DNA of 64,000 bases from Tuctoria greenei (Eukaryota > Streptophyta > Magnoliopsida > Poales > Poaceae): positions 95,775,591 to 95,839,590 of the forward strand of contig JAYESD010000003.1 in the NCBI GenBank assembly GCA_036927565.1, written 5' to 3'. Both the position numbers and the translations under genes were made by a program. Below the pieces are notes generated by a model. That model made no database searches. It was given only the letters and a program-made list of their open reading frames with translations, and was not told the DNA's origin. Shown in pieces: positions 33,073 to 44,007 of the stretch (its first letter is position 1; each line of letters begins with the position of its first letter).

Positions 33073-33233
33073 ATGAAATCATGACCGAAGGATTTTGCAA
33101 TCCGTGATCTCTTACTCGACTGAGTTTTTTCACCGTGTTCCTCCTCTAGGACATTCTCAAACGGTGTATTGTGAAACTCGCTGGTTGTGGTGGATTCAGG
33201 ACAAATTTCAGAAGAGATTCTAGCAGTGTTATG
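33073..33233 (+). repeat. 161-bp direct duplication flanking Gyp-2, right copy
   Basis: Second copy of 28370-28530. Beyond 33233 (catatctttcat) Cop-A continues normally, so the pre-insertion Cop-A sequence had one copy. Confidence 0.9.
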
Positions 33234-33797
33234 CATATCTTTCATAGGAAAATTATTCTCAAAAAATATTGCATCACGAGATTTCATAATAGTATCAACA
33301 TGCATATCAGGTACCTAAGATTTAACTACTAAAAATCTATATGCGATGCTTCAATGAGCATAGCATAGAAAGACACAATCCACTGTCTTTGGTCCTAGCT
33401 CGCGTTTCTTCGTAATTGGAACATTGAACTTTGTCAAACATCCCCAAGTACGCAAGTATAAAAGTGATGGTTTTCTCCCAACCCACTCCTCATAAGGGTT
33501 TTTCTTTTTATTCTTGTTTGGAACGCAGTTTAGGACATGACATGAAGTCAATAGAGCCTCCCCTCACCATGCCTTAGATAAACCAGACATGTCTAACATG
33601 GCATTCACCAAGTCACACAATGTGCGGTTTTTCCTCTCGGCTGCCCCGTTTGATTGGGGTGAATAGGGAGGCGTCTTCTCATGTATAATATTGTGTTCCG
33701 CACAAAAATCATCAAATATTTTGGAAAAATACTCATCACCATGATCTGACCTAAGATGTTTGATCTTTCTCTCTAATTGAGTTTCTACTTCAGATTT
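33234..33797 (-). pseudogene. Cop-A pol: integrase C-terminal half
   Basis: Decayed minus-strand frames hold PPYSPQSNGAAERKNRT (the integrase Glu region), LLTSCHVLNCVPNK, EEWVGRKPSLLYLRTWGC and GPKTVDCVFLCYAH. Several stops and shifts interrupt it (for example near 33345, 33570 and 33795). Confidence 0.75.
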
Positions 33798-34433
33798 TTA
33801 GATTTTAAAGTAGTCTAAAGCTTCATCTTTAGTTTGCAACAAGTAAACATAGCAAAATCTGGTAGAATTGTCTATTAATGTCATAAAATAATTCTTTCCA
33901 CCTTTTGTTAACTCACCATTCATCTCGCATAGATCAGAATGTATGAGTTCTAATGGTGCCAAGTTTCTCTCCTTGATTGCCTTGTGAGGCTTTCGAGGTT
34001 GCTTTGACTGCACACAATTATGGCACTTAGAACCTTTGACAACGGTGAATTCCAGAATTAATTTGAGACTAGATAGCCGATTCATTAAACCAAAATTAAC
34101 GTGACATAAACGAGAATGCCACACACTTGCATCATCATTAATACTGCCACAAATATGGTTTACTGACTTATTATTAAACTCCAAAAGAGAAAAGCGGAAC
34201 AGACCTCCGCATTCATAGCCTTTACCAATAAATTGTTCAAGCTTGGACACAACTATTTTGTTTGACTCTAAAGCTACTTTAAACCCATCTCTGCATAGAA
34301 GGGTACCGCTAACAAGATTCTTGCTCATAGTAGGGACATGCTGCATGTTCTTCAGTTGGACAATCTTTCCCGAAGTGAACTTTCGATCGACCGTGCCAAC
34401 ACCACGAACAGAAGCATGTGACCCACTCCTCAT
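33798..34433 (-). pseudogene. Cop-A pol: GAG-pre-integrase and integrase N-terminal half
   Basis: A 211-residue open frame: SGKIVQLKNMQHVPTMSKNL, GKGYECGGLFRFSL, ASVWHSRLCHVNFGLM (pre-integrase His region), CHNCVQSKQPRKPHK, LIHSDLCEMNG with the first integrase Asp, and YFMTLIDNSTRFCYVYLL. It ends at a stop after DYFKI. Confidence 0.82.
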
Positions 34434-34448
34434 TAGGACAGCGGAATC

Positions 34449-34971
34449 CTAGACGAACTGGTAAGAAGTAAACATAGACATGTCAGAACATACATGAACA
34501 TTAGCACCCGTATGAAACCACAAAGATGATGTTTGAGAAACAGAAAGAACGGTAAAAGAATTACCATACCCATCTGCATTGCTAGACGTCACAATGTTGA
34601 CATTCTTTTTCCCTCTGCGGTCTGCCCTCTCAGGATAGTCCTTGGAAAAATGTCCCAGCTCCCCACAGGTGTAGCAGCAGCCATCATTGGCTTTGTTTGA
34701 CTTCTTCTTCTTCTTGAAAGCAGTAAGTTTCATTTGGCTTCAATTGAGACTTGTTCCCTTTGTTCTTGACATTGGGTTTCTGCACCATATTAGCATTAGC
34801 GCTAGATTGACCCTCACCTCCTTTCTCAGTAGCGTCCTTAGCTCGAGCCTTCTCCTCACCATCAAGAGATGCTATCAGGTTTTCAACTGATATTTCCTGT
34901 CTCTTGTTTTTTAGAGCTGTGACGAAGTTCCTCCATGAAGGAGGTAACTTTGCAATAATGCACTCAGCCAC
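34449..34971 (-). pseudogene. Cop-A gag C-terminus and protease
   Basis: Two overlapping frames. 34971-34684 carries the capsid end (CIIAKLPPSWRNFVTALKN). 34733-34449 has a zinc knuckle whose last Cys is Tyr (CYTCGELGHFSKDYP) and the protease site. There the usual Asp-Thr-Gly reads FHTGANVHVCSD: His replaces the catalytic Asp (codon 34512-34514). Dead protease. Confidence 0.82.
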
Positions 34972-35412
34972 AAACTTGTGGGTAAAGGAAACTTAAGGAG
35001 ATTGAGCTCTCTCGCAGAGCACTGTATTTCATGAGCTTGTTCAACTACGGGACGGTTGTTAACCATCTTGTAGTCATGAAAATTCTCCATGATATACAGT
35101 TCACCGCCTGCATCGGCTGCACCATACTTAACGTTAAGTACATCCTAGAGCTCCTTACCATCTGTGACTGTCAGATAAACATCACAGAGTTTTTTGTCAA
35201 GAACTCTTAAGATACATCCTCTTAGGGCAGATTGGCTTCCTCGAACTTCGTCTGTTCTTCAACAGACAAAGGACCTTGAGGCCTGCCATTGGTTACCCAG
35301 AAGATCTTAAGTGACTGGAGCCAGAGCGTGGTCTTAAATTGCCACCTCTTGAAGTGCACCCCAGAGAATTTCTCTGGCCTCAGTGCATCAGCTAAAGTCA
35401 TCATGTTGAACT
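34972..35412 (-). pseudogene. Cop-A gag N-terminus
   Basis: The frame reads MMTLADALRPEKFSGVHFKRWQ (start near 35403) and KTTLWLQSL, the UBN2-type start of this Copia lineage. It decays towards 34972 through several stops. Confidence 0.75.
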
Positions 35413-36314
35413 TAGGAAATTGCCTAATAAGGTTTTTGGATTGTTTGAAAATAGGAGGCAATTTACGGAACAATTCTGGAAAAACATGCAAAAAGCAGAG
35501 ATCAATATCGGCAGACAGACAGACGAGAAATATCGCGTACTGATTTGAAGCCGAATGAATCGTTGTAGATCTGACAGTGAACAACCGCTGCAGATATTGG
35601 GCCGCAGCGCCCGATCTCCTCGGTAGACAACTCGTGGTGAAGAACGCGAGCAGTCGCGCAGAGCGCTTCCCAAAAACCTTATTCGCCCTCTCCTGGTGCA
35701 GGATCGCAAGGGCGAGCAGTTCCGGAGACCTGCTCTCCTGATCGACGGTGCACGCCGGCGCTCGAGATGGAGTAGACTAGAAGGCGGCACAAGGAACGTG
35801 AACGTGGGAAACGATCTGATCATGGGATGATCTGCCGTACCGCGCATTCTCGTATTTATAGAGTCCCACGAAGGCAGTTCGTATGCGATCCGGAAGATCT
35901 GGATCTGAACTAACTCCGCAGTCGTAGACGCGTCCGCCTCCAACGACTTGGACTCTGTCTCGGAAGACCCAAAATTTGGAATCCCAAAAGCCCAATTTAA
36001 TTTTCTGTAAAAAAATATAAAATATGGGCTCGGCTCGAGGCTCGAATTCACACGAACACACCGCGTGTGTGGGGCGGGGCGAGGCGAGCGAGCGAGGAAG
36101 AGGAGGAGCACGCGTGGACCACCCTTCTCTTCCTCTCTTCTCTCCCACTCAAGGAGTGGAAGAGCAACCTCCCTAATATGTAGGGGTTGCTCCACTTCCA
36201 CTTTCCATATGGGACTAAACATTTAGCACCACAATCTCTTGCACTAATAAGGCTTTGAAATTTATTAAGAATTAATTCTGAATATTAGATGGGCCTAGCC
36301 CATTTATTCCAACA
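35413..36314 (-). mobile_element. Cop-A 5' LTR and leader (inner edge unclear)
   Basis: The LTR starts at 36314 (TGTTGGAATAAATGG) and its outer 620 bp match the 3' LTR at 1663-2295, including the TATA-like box near 35850. The inner edge cannot be set because the 3' LTR is cut at 1662 and I find no clean tRNA-Met PBS before the gag ATG. A long GC-rich open frame (36222-35401) merely spans the LTR. Confidence 0.7.
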
Positions 36315-36644
36315 ATTACAACAGCAAGGCAACGACCGCAGTGAAAACAGTAAATGCAAACTGTCAAACAGTGTGGTCCGGCCTTTGTATACTAACATAT
36401 GAATAACACACAGGTCATTTTTGCAGCATTTAAATATGCAGACACTGTGCTACGGTCAGAAGATGGAAATGGTTGTCTAGTAAGAGTCTTAGGGAAATAC
36501 TGCAAGAACTGAACCTTTCTAAATTTGATGCAGAATGAGCATCACCAACAGCCTCATACTAGGAAAATTTGTCAAAAATTGGACTCTTGCTACTTTAGAC
36601 AGTATCATTATTTCCTTGACTGTAATCTCACCAATGAATAAGTT
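36315..36644. other. Unassigned 330-bp stretch between Cop-A and Cop-B
   Basis: Moderately AT-rich sequence without an ORF or recognised repeat. It could be older host DNA into which Cop-A and Cop-B inserted. Confidence 0.4.
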
Positions 36645-36978
36645 TGTTAGAATCTGAGGTGAGTGCTTAGCCCTAATGGTGATTAGGGATCGACCTAATT
36701 AGCAAGAACAGAGAGCACACATACCAATCAACGAGTAGGATGATCATACCTTCGGGTGTAGAGGCAGTAGCGGCCATGAACGTCTCGATGAAGACCTAGG
36801 AAATAGGCAGATGAGTCTCCGACAAGTTGCTGGAGACCTAGGTGAAGCCTTCCCAGGACTTTTTTCTCTAGGTGATCGGAGCCTCTGTTTTGTGGTGATG
36901 GCAGGTCTAATTCAATTAGATTGATTCTAAAGGGTGCCGGTGCCTCTGCTTATAAAGAGAGGAAATGCCCCAGGGGTC

Positions 36979-37953
36979 TGATGAGGACATCGCTACCATT
37001 GATACAACCACAACAGCAGCCCATTCACCACTTGCAGCTAATCAAGGTCCAATGACACGCGTTCGTGCACGTCAACTTAATTATTAGGTGAACTCATTCC
37101 TGGAGGTTCAAAGTAATTATCCTTCAAATGGGGAACTATTAAAGCCTTGTGATGACCTTGTTATTATTAGGTACTTGGGAATTGATCCAGCTAGAAAGAA
37201 TGGAGGGACTAATGCAATGAAGGCTGCTCCACCCGAGGGGTCCTCGTAACTGCAGCTTAAAAGGGGCATAAATTTCAACTGCCAATGTTTTTTAATGCAA
37301 ATAAGTACTTGCTGGAAATTTCTCTTCGTCTACTTTCCATTGGATCAAGAATCAAAGGCAGATGACGCTTGAGCTGCTCAGAAAAGGCTGAACAAGACTC
37401 TTGACTCCATCCTAAGTTCTAATCTTCCTCCTCTATATAAACAATTAGCAACCATAGGAAGAACTTGGATTATAAACAAGTAGCAATGGCTAAACTTACA
37501 AAAATCAAAACTCAAGTTCTTCCTATGGCTGCTAGTTGTTTATATAGAGGAGGAAGACTAGAACTCAGGATGGAGTCATGAGTTTTTTTCGGCCTTTTCC
37601 GAGCATCTCAAGCGTCATCTGCCTTTGATTGTTGATCCAATAGAAAGTAGACGAAGAGACCTTTCTAGCAAGTACTTATTTGCATTAAACAACCTTGGTA
37701 GTTGAAAGTTATGCCTCTTTTAAGCTGGTACTTGCTGCAGTTACGAGGACCTTGTGGTTGTTGTAAGCAGGTAGCACAACGTCGACATCCACCCAAATCG
37801 TAGTTACCAGGAGACGGTGTAACTGTTGCTCAAGGCGCCACACCATTCTGGTTTTGGTAGTCGGGCAGCCAACGTCGGCCTCTACCAAATTCATTCACCA
37901 CCAAAATCTCTCATCGAAAGATAGGGCATCCCCCATACCTGTTGGGTTCATCA
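36979..37953 (+). mobile_element. Gypsy solo LTR (Gyp-3) with an internal inverted duplication
   Basis: TGATGAGGACATCGC...GTTCATCA, 975 bp, flanked by GGGTC / GGGCC (one mismatch) inside the Cop-B LTR. The start resembles the Gyp-2 LTR, including the encoded DEDIA peptide, and the family is shared with the 42173-43035 LTR. No internal region or second LTR follows, so it is a solo LTR. Its middle is a long inverted repeat. Confidence 0.75.
37239..37751. repeat. Long inverted repeat (arms 37239-37467 and 37513-37751, loop about 45 bp)
   Basis: The left arm starts GGTCCTCGTAACTGCAGC and ends GGAAGAACTTG; the reverse complement of the right arm reads the same with scattered substitutions and one ~12-bp indel. 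Both arms carry CTCTATATAAACAA, so TATA boxes face each other (about 37432-37441 plus; 37538-37547 minus). Confidence 0.9.
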
Positions 37954-38085
37954 GGGGCCCCACCCAACAATTCTGTTGGGATTTTGTCCCCCGATCTGGA
38001 CCAGGGAGATTAGGATAGGAGTTTGAGTTGGTTACGGTGTAACCAACTCCTAATCACCCGTGGTCAATCTAATTAAGTTCTAACA

Positions 38086-38100
38086 TTCTCCCCCTTGACC
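38086..38100 (-). other. Polypurine tract of Cop-B
   Basis: Minus strand GGTCAAGGGGGAGAA abuts the 3' LTR start TGTTAGAAC. Confidence 0.75.
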
Positions 38101-38280
38101 ACGGGTCACATAAGCTAACTTCTAAGCACATAGACTTTTGATATTATTTCCTTATGCTCGCCATAAAGGGAACGTCGCATCGAAGACAGCCAGTTATGTA
38201 CTGCTTGACTCGATGACCATATTACATCTCACACTTAGAAACATGTCCTAAACTGAGTTTGGCCCCTGAGTACCCAAATA

Positions 38281-39060
38281 TCATAGGCACTCCCTCAAAC
38301 ACATACCGGTTATGTGTCTCCTGAACACGCTGGGCGGAAGACCTTTGGTAAGCGGATCTGCGAGCATCTGCTCAATACTGATATGCTCTAGACTAATGAC
38401 ATGATCTTGGATTCGTTCTTTCACAACATAGTAATTAATATTGATGTGTTTGGTAGCATTACTCGACTTGTTGTTGTGAGAGTACAATACTGCAGGTTTG
38501 TTATCGCAATATAGCTTAAGTGGTTTCTCAATGCTGTTGACCACTCTAAGTCCGGGTACAAATTTCTTAAGCCACATAACGTGTCCTGAAGCCACATAAC
38601 AAGAAACAAACTCAGCATACATTGTGGATGATGTCATGATGGTTTGTTTGGAGCTTTTCCAAGAAATAGCTCCATTTGCAATGGTGAAAATATAGCTTGA
38701 TGTGGACTTCCTAGTATGCACGCACACTGCAAAGTTTGAGTCTGAGTAACCCACTATTTCTAGTGAGTTTGATTTCAAATAAGTCAAGACGAGGCTCTTA
38801 GTACCTTGCACATATCTCAGTGCTTTCTTAACTGCCTTCGAGTGGTCGGGTCTTGGATTGGCCTGATATCTGCCAAGCATCCCGGTAACATAAGCTAAGT
38901 CAGATCGAGTACAAACTTGAGCATATTGAAGGCTTCTGACAGCTGAAGCATAGGGAACAACTTTCAGCTGATCGATTTCATACTGATTCTTAGGACACTG
39001 ATAGTTCCCAAACTTATCGCCCTTGACAATAGGAGCAGGTGTGGCCTTGCTCTTATCCAT
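38281..39060 (-). pseudogene. Cop-B pol: RT C-terminus and RNase H
   Basis: 259 residues open: YASAVRSLQYAQVCTRSDLAY, GMLGRYQANP, VGYSDSNFAVCVHTRKSTS, IFTIANGAISWKSSKQTIM, LYCDNKPAVLYSHNNKSS and QMLADPLTKGLPPSVF. The RNase H fold motifs are recognisable with changes (AEF for AEY). It overlaps the preceding RT piece out of frame. Confidence 0.82.
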
Positions 39061-39720
39061 ATTGTATCTTTTAAGTATATTTTCAAGTATGTCTTTTGTG
39101 AAAGACCTAATACCCCCTTAACTCTATCTCGGTGAATCTCTATGCCCAAGACATAGGAGGCTTCACCTAGATCTTCCATATCAAAGTTCAAGGACAAGAA
39201 CTACTTAGTCTCTAATAGTAGATCGAAGTTACTACTCGCAAGTAGTATGTCATCTATATTAAGAACGAGAAAGATGAATTTCCCGTTCTTAAACTTAGTG
39301 TATATGCAGTTGTCCTCCTCATTCTCATTTTACCCAAATTTCCTGATTGTTTCATCGAACTTGACATACATTGTCGTGTGGCCTGTTTAAGTCCATAAAT
39401 GGATTTCCTAAGTCGGCATCCCATGTTCTCCTTACCCTTAGTGACGAAATCGTTTAGTTGCATCATATAGACATCCTCATTTAGATCCCCATTAATAAAC
39501 GTTGTCTTGACATCCATCTGATGTAATTCTAAGTCATAATACGCTACTAATGACATGATGATACTGAACGAATCCTTAGTTGAGACAGGTGAGAATGTCT
39601 CATTGTAATCAACACCCTCTCTTTGAGTGAAACCTTTTGCAACAAAGTCTGGCTTTATACTTTTAAATGTTCCCTTTTGAGTCACATTTGATTTTGTAGA
39701 CCCATTTACAGCCTACCGTT
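39061..39720 (-). pseudogene. Cop-B pol: reverse transcriptase
   Basis: Motifs DFVAKGFTQREGVDYNETFSP, LHQMDVKTTFINGDL and LRKSIYGLKQATRQ lie in 39685-39254. The catalytic motif reads NIDD in the adjacent frame near 39250-39262. 39197-38964 gives SLNFDMEDLGEASYVLGIEI. Several frameshifts; inactive. Confidence 0.78.
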
Positions 39721-40784
39721 TTGGCTCCTTTAGGAACTTCAACTAATTTTTAGACTTTGTTTGCATCCATTGACCTAATCTCATTCTCCATGGCTTTACG
39801 CCACTCAGATGACAGAGGACTGCTCATAGCTTGTTCAAATGAGGGGGGATCATCTTGCATGTAAAACTCTTCACTCATAAAGACCTCATAATCAGTCGGT
39901 ATTGCAGACCATTTGACTCTCTGAGATCTCCTAAGTTGCACATCATTTTGGGGCAGCTGTTATTCCTCATTAGTGATATCTGACTCAAGTTCCTCAAAAG
40001 GCTGAGTTGGCTCTTGTTCAACACGAGTATCACTATTTTCTATCGTTGATGGACAACTAGCAACGAGTGTCGCACCACCATCATCAGGCACTTGTGGTGC
40101 ATCGACAACAGGTAGTGTGAAGAATGGTTCTTGAATCATAGGAGTGGGCACGTAGACCCGCTTCTCCTCAAGATCAATCTCACGTCTTATTGTGCTCCTC
40201 CTGATCATTGAATCCTCTAAGAAAATGGCATGTCTCGTTTCTACAAACTTATTGTGCCCGTTGGGACAGTAGAAACAAAAGCCCTTACTCTTATCTGGAT
40301 AGCCAATAAAATGGCAGTTAACTGTTTTGGGATCCAATTTTCCTAAGTTTGGGTTAAATATCTTAGCCCCAGTAGGACAGCGCCAGATGTGCAAGTATCT
40401 AAGTGAGGGCTTACGTCCAGTCCACATCCCATACGATGTCTTCAACACCGCCTTAGTAGGAACCCGATTAAGCAAATGAATGGTGGTTTTTAATGCCTCC
40501 ATCCATAAGTTAACCGGTAAGTCTGAGTAAATAAGCATGGATCTAACCATGTCCATTAGCATATGGTTGCGCCATTCCGCTACTCCATTTTGCTGAGGCT
40601 CGCCCGGTGTAGAATATTGGGCGACTATGCCTTGTTCCTGTAGGAACCATGCAAACGGTCCTGGAACTTGGCCATATATGGTGTGCTGACCGTAGTACTC
40701 ACCACAACGATCGGACCTAACGACCTTTATCTTAGTGTTGTGCTGATTTTCAACTTCAGCCTTAAAGATCTTAAATTTATCCAA
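39721..40784 (-). pseudogene. Cop-B pol: integrase core and C-terminus
   Basis: 40784-39960 (274 residues) keeps the second Asp (KVVRSDRCGEY) and the Glu (GEPQQNGVAEWRNH), then IHLLNRVPTKAV, WTGRKPSLRYLHIW and an acidic linker. After the stop at 39960 the linker resumes as RRSQRVKWSAIPTDYEVF and EWRKAMENEIRSMD before RT. Confidence 0.8.
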
Positions 40785-41405
40785 TGCTTCAGATCAATCC
40801 TTGATTGGATAAATGTAGCCATAACAAGTATAGTCATCCGTGAAGGTTATGAACGAGTCAAAACCGTTAACTGAGAACGTGGGAAAAGGTCCACAGATGT
40901 GTGTGTGTACTAATTCTAATATTCCCGTACTGCATTTAACAACTTTTTTAATAGTCTTAGTGAATTTGCCTTTTAGTCTTAGTCTATGCATTCTTCTGAA
41001 TCTGAAAAGTCCAAATGAGGAAGAATTGATTGTGAGACAATTCTTTCAATTCCCCCCTCGAAATATGGCCTAAGCGATAGTGCCATAATTTTGATAACGT
41101 TTTGGGATTGGTTCTTTTGCGCTTGTGAAAGCCTGAGTCATTGTGTGAGCAGTTCTGAATGTCGCTTATCTGATTCACATCATCATGCGTAGATAGCATA
41201 TAAATTTGGTCTTGTGTGATGGCAAGACCCACAATCTTATTGTTAAACTTAATGAGACATTTTTCATTGCCAAAATGGCATACGAATCCATAATCATCTA
41301 AGCATGAAACTAATATTAAATTCCTCCTAACTAAGGGTACATAGAGGACGTCATGAAGCACAAGTACAAATCCATCACTAAGTACTAAGGGAATTTCTCC
41401 AATGG
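40785..41405 (-). pseudogene. Cop-B pol: GAG-pre-integrase and integrase start
   Basis: 41361-40984 holds LYVPLVRRNLILVSCL and LWHYRLGHISRGELKEL (pre-integrase His motif); 40991-40794 adds CSTGILELVHTHICGPF, where the first catalytic Asp is replaced (canonical HTDICGP), and GFDSFITFTDDYTCYGY. Stops separate the pieces. Confidence 0.78.
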
Positions 41406-41406
41406 C

Positions 41407-41930
41407 TTAAATATGAGCTTCGTGACCGTCAGCAACTCTAATGCTCCTTTCTCCTCTTCTTATGTTCCTCCATATATTCAACCCCTGCAACGAACGAGTA
41501 ACGTGCATAGTGACACCTGAGTCAATCCACCAAGTAGATGATGAATAGTCTAAGTGCAGGGATTCATCAACTGAAGTTACTAAGTTCATACCTCTCTTAT
41601 TGCACCACTTTAGAAAGCCAATGCAATCTTTCTGAAAGTGTTCCTTCTCTTTACAAAAGAAATACTGATCCTTATCCACTTTCTCAACCTTGCTAGAGTG
41701 ATCATGTGGGACCTTAGCTTTACTCTTGTCCTTCCAAGGAATGATGACATTTGGCTTTGAATAATGGGAGTTCTTCTTGCCCTTTCCACTTACGTAGTTG
41801 ATATTGTCAACTCTACGAGCGGACTTAAATATCTAAGATCTCTCTCCAAGCACCATAATTATTGCCATTAAGGTGCTCAATGGAGGACATGAGACTAAGT
41901 GCGTGATTCACGCCTGAGGAACCTTCAAAA
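41407..41930 (-). pseudogene. Cop-B gag, internally deleted, with protease
   Basis: The minus strand begins with a Copia gag start, MSSIEHLNGNNYGAWREI (about 41890), then jumps directly to sequence near the nucleocapsid (KGKKNSHYSKPNVIIPW), so most of the capsid domain is missing. The knuckle CKEKEHFQKDC and protease WWIDSGVTMHVTRSL follow at 41679-41407; the DSG site is intact. Confidence 0.75.
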
Positions 41931-42172
41931 AATGTGAAAAGAACAATAAAACATAAGTGAATGCTTAAACTTATTAAAAGGCAAATAGAAATGCAACGTT
42001 TTGTCTTTTCATGTTGGCTACTTCAACAAAACAAGTCATTCAAAATAACTTAGAACAAGGCACATTTTATTTTTCACGTTGGCTACTCAATAAAATTCCA
42101 TGACTTAATGACTGGGAGCATAGTAAATTATATTGTTCACGTTGGCTGCTTAAGCATAATTTACCAAGAAAC
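41931..42172 (-). other. Cop-B leader, AT-rich, left of the Gypsy fragment
   Basis: Non-coding. It contains short repeated phrases such as CACGTTGGCTACT (about 42009, 42077, 42138), which may be degenerate direct repeats of the leader. Confidence 0.45.
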
Positions 42173-44007
42173 TGATAGGATCATGGTTCCTGATCTTTCG
42201 ATGACAATAGGAGGGTTCGATTTGTGGAGGAGAAGACATTGGCGACCCGACTACACCATCCCCAAGACGATGCGCCTTAGCGATCGGTACACCGACTCCA
42301 AAGTTTGATCTTGCTGGTGCATAATCAACCTGACCACAAGGGTCTTTGTTCCTACAAGAAATCGAAGAACATGCAAGAAAAAGAAGAACAAGCACTTATC
42401 TGTTGAATAAATCTAAAGTGGGGTTCTAGATACCAGTAGACGGGCGATCTAGTCGACACGCACGTGTACAAGGAAGCAACATAAGCTAATTTACGAATAA
42501 ACAAAACCCACCAGATAATGAGGGTGGTGGCTACTATTTATTACCTCCCTAGGGTCGTGATAAACCCTAATCATGAGTCCCTAATGGACTCCAAACGATA
42601 CATGGGCCATGGGCCTAATTTTGGTGACGCAGCACCAAGGACAGAAAAGGTCTTGGTATTACAATAACGATTGCGGCCGACTCTGAATAGATATGGACAT
42701 GAATCCAGAACCGTTTGAAAGTAGACATGATAATCTTTCCAGGAAGTACTTGAACGCCCAGATTGGAGTCTGTATAAAGTCGTGGTGGCCGTCACAAGTT
42801 GGTGCTGTTCTGCTGTCCAAATCCCGTCCGCGCGAATTCCCTTCCCTTTGGCTCCTCTCCATTGTTCCTAAGCAAAACAAGAAAGCACGTAATTCCACAG
42901 TCTAGATAAGACGGCCATAAGGCCAAGAATGAGTTCACCTGATAGTTTAGTTGACGTGCACGAGCGCGAGTGATCAGACTAGAAACCGGTAGCTGAGTTG
43001 GTGTGGATGTATTGAGGGTGTTGATGTCCTCATCATCCCCCCTTCTTGCAATTGAGTCGTCCGCGACTCAAGCTCATCTTCTTCTCTCAAATACGGCTTC
43101 AAATCTGCAATGTTAAATATGGTACTAACACCAAATTCCGCAGGCAACTCGAGTGTATATGCATTACATTAATCCTTTTTAACACTTTGAATGGACCATC
43201 AGCTCGAGGTAACAATTCAGACTTTCTCAAATTAGGAAACCTATCCTTTCGCAAATGTAACCAAACTAAATCACCAGGTTAAAAAGTGATAGGTTTTTTC
43301 CCCTACTACCAGCAAGTTTGTACTTGGCATTCATGCACTCTATATACTTCTTAGTGGTTTCATGCAATTTTAAGATCAATTCAACCCGATGTTTAGCATC
43401 AAAATTCACTCGTTCCATTGAAGGAAGAGGTAATAAATCAATAGGAGCACGGGGTACAAATCCATAAACAATCTCAAAAGGGCATTTCTTAGTACTAGAA
43501 TGTAGGGAACGATTATAAGCAAACTCAACATGAGGCAAACACTTCCCACATTTTTATATTCTTTTTCAAAACAGCCCTAGGCATGGTAGTTAAACTTCTG
43601 TTCATAACCTAAGTTTGACCATCAGTTTGGGGATGACAAGTAGTTGAAAATAAAAGCTTAGTCCCCAATTTTGCCCATAACATTCTCCAAAAATGGCTAA
43701 GAAACTTAGCATCATGATATGAAACTATTGTATTTGGCACACCATGCAACCTAACAATCTATCGAAAAACAAATCAGCAACATGTGTAGCATCATCACTT
43801 TTACGACAAGGCATGAATTGTGCCATTTTAGAAAATCTATCCACGACAATAAAGATGCTATCCCTCCCCTTCTTTGTTCTAGGAAGTCCTAAAACAAAGT
43901 CCATAGAAATATCCTCCCAAGGCATGCTAGGAACAGGAAGAGGCATGTACAAACCATGTGGATTAATTCGGACATAGCTTTTTGACATGTCGTGCAGTGA
44001 GCAACAA
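42173..44007 (-). mobile_element. Gypsy fragment (Gyp-4): integrase C-terminal part plus 3' LTR
   Basis: The minus strand reads integrase, a PPT (AAGAAGGGGGGA) and an 863-bp LTR, 42173-43035 (TGATGAGGACATC...CCTATCA). The LTR start and PPT match the Gyp-2/Gyp-3 families. The 5' part of the element, including RT and its 5' LTR, is missing: similarity stops near 44007 in the HHCC finger. Confidence 0.78.
43040..44007 (-). pseudogene. Gyp-4 integrase, N-terminally truncated
   Basis: Starts within the zinc finger (AHCTTCQKA), then HGLYMPLPVPSMPWEDISMD with the first Asp, GLPRTKKGRDSIFIVVDRFSKMA, a decayed middle (43540-43725), PHVEFAYNRSLHSSTKKCPF and a C-terminal RKDRFPNLRKSELLPRADG region. This is the plant Gypsy integrase pattern; frameshifts near 43725 and 43266-43300 inactivate it. 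Confidence 0.78.

Larger units (their letters stand above)
36645..38085 (-). repeat. Cop-B 3' LTR, interrupted by a solo LTR
   Basis: Homologous to 45381-45861 once 36979-37953 is removed. Both parts join at AGGGGTC / CCCACCCAAC, as in the uninterrupted copy near 45735. Confidence 0.85.

Noticed and set aside
35401..36222. 273-residue minus-strand ORF over the Cop-A LTR
   Set aside because: It spans LTR and leader and has no domain; gag starts at its end near 35403.
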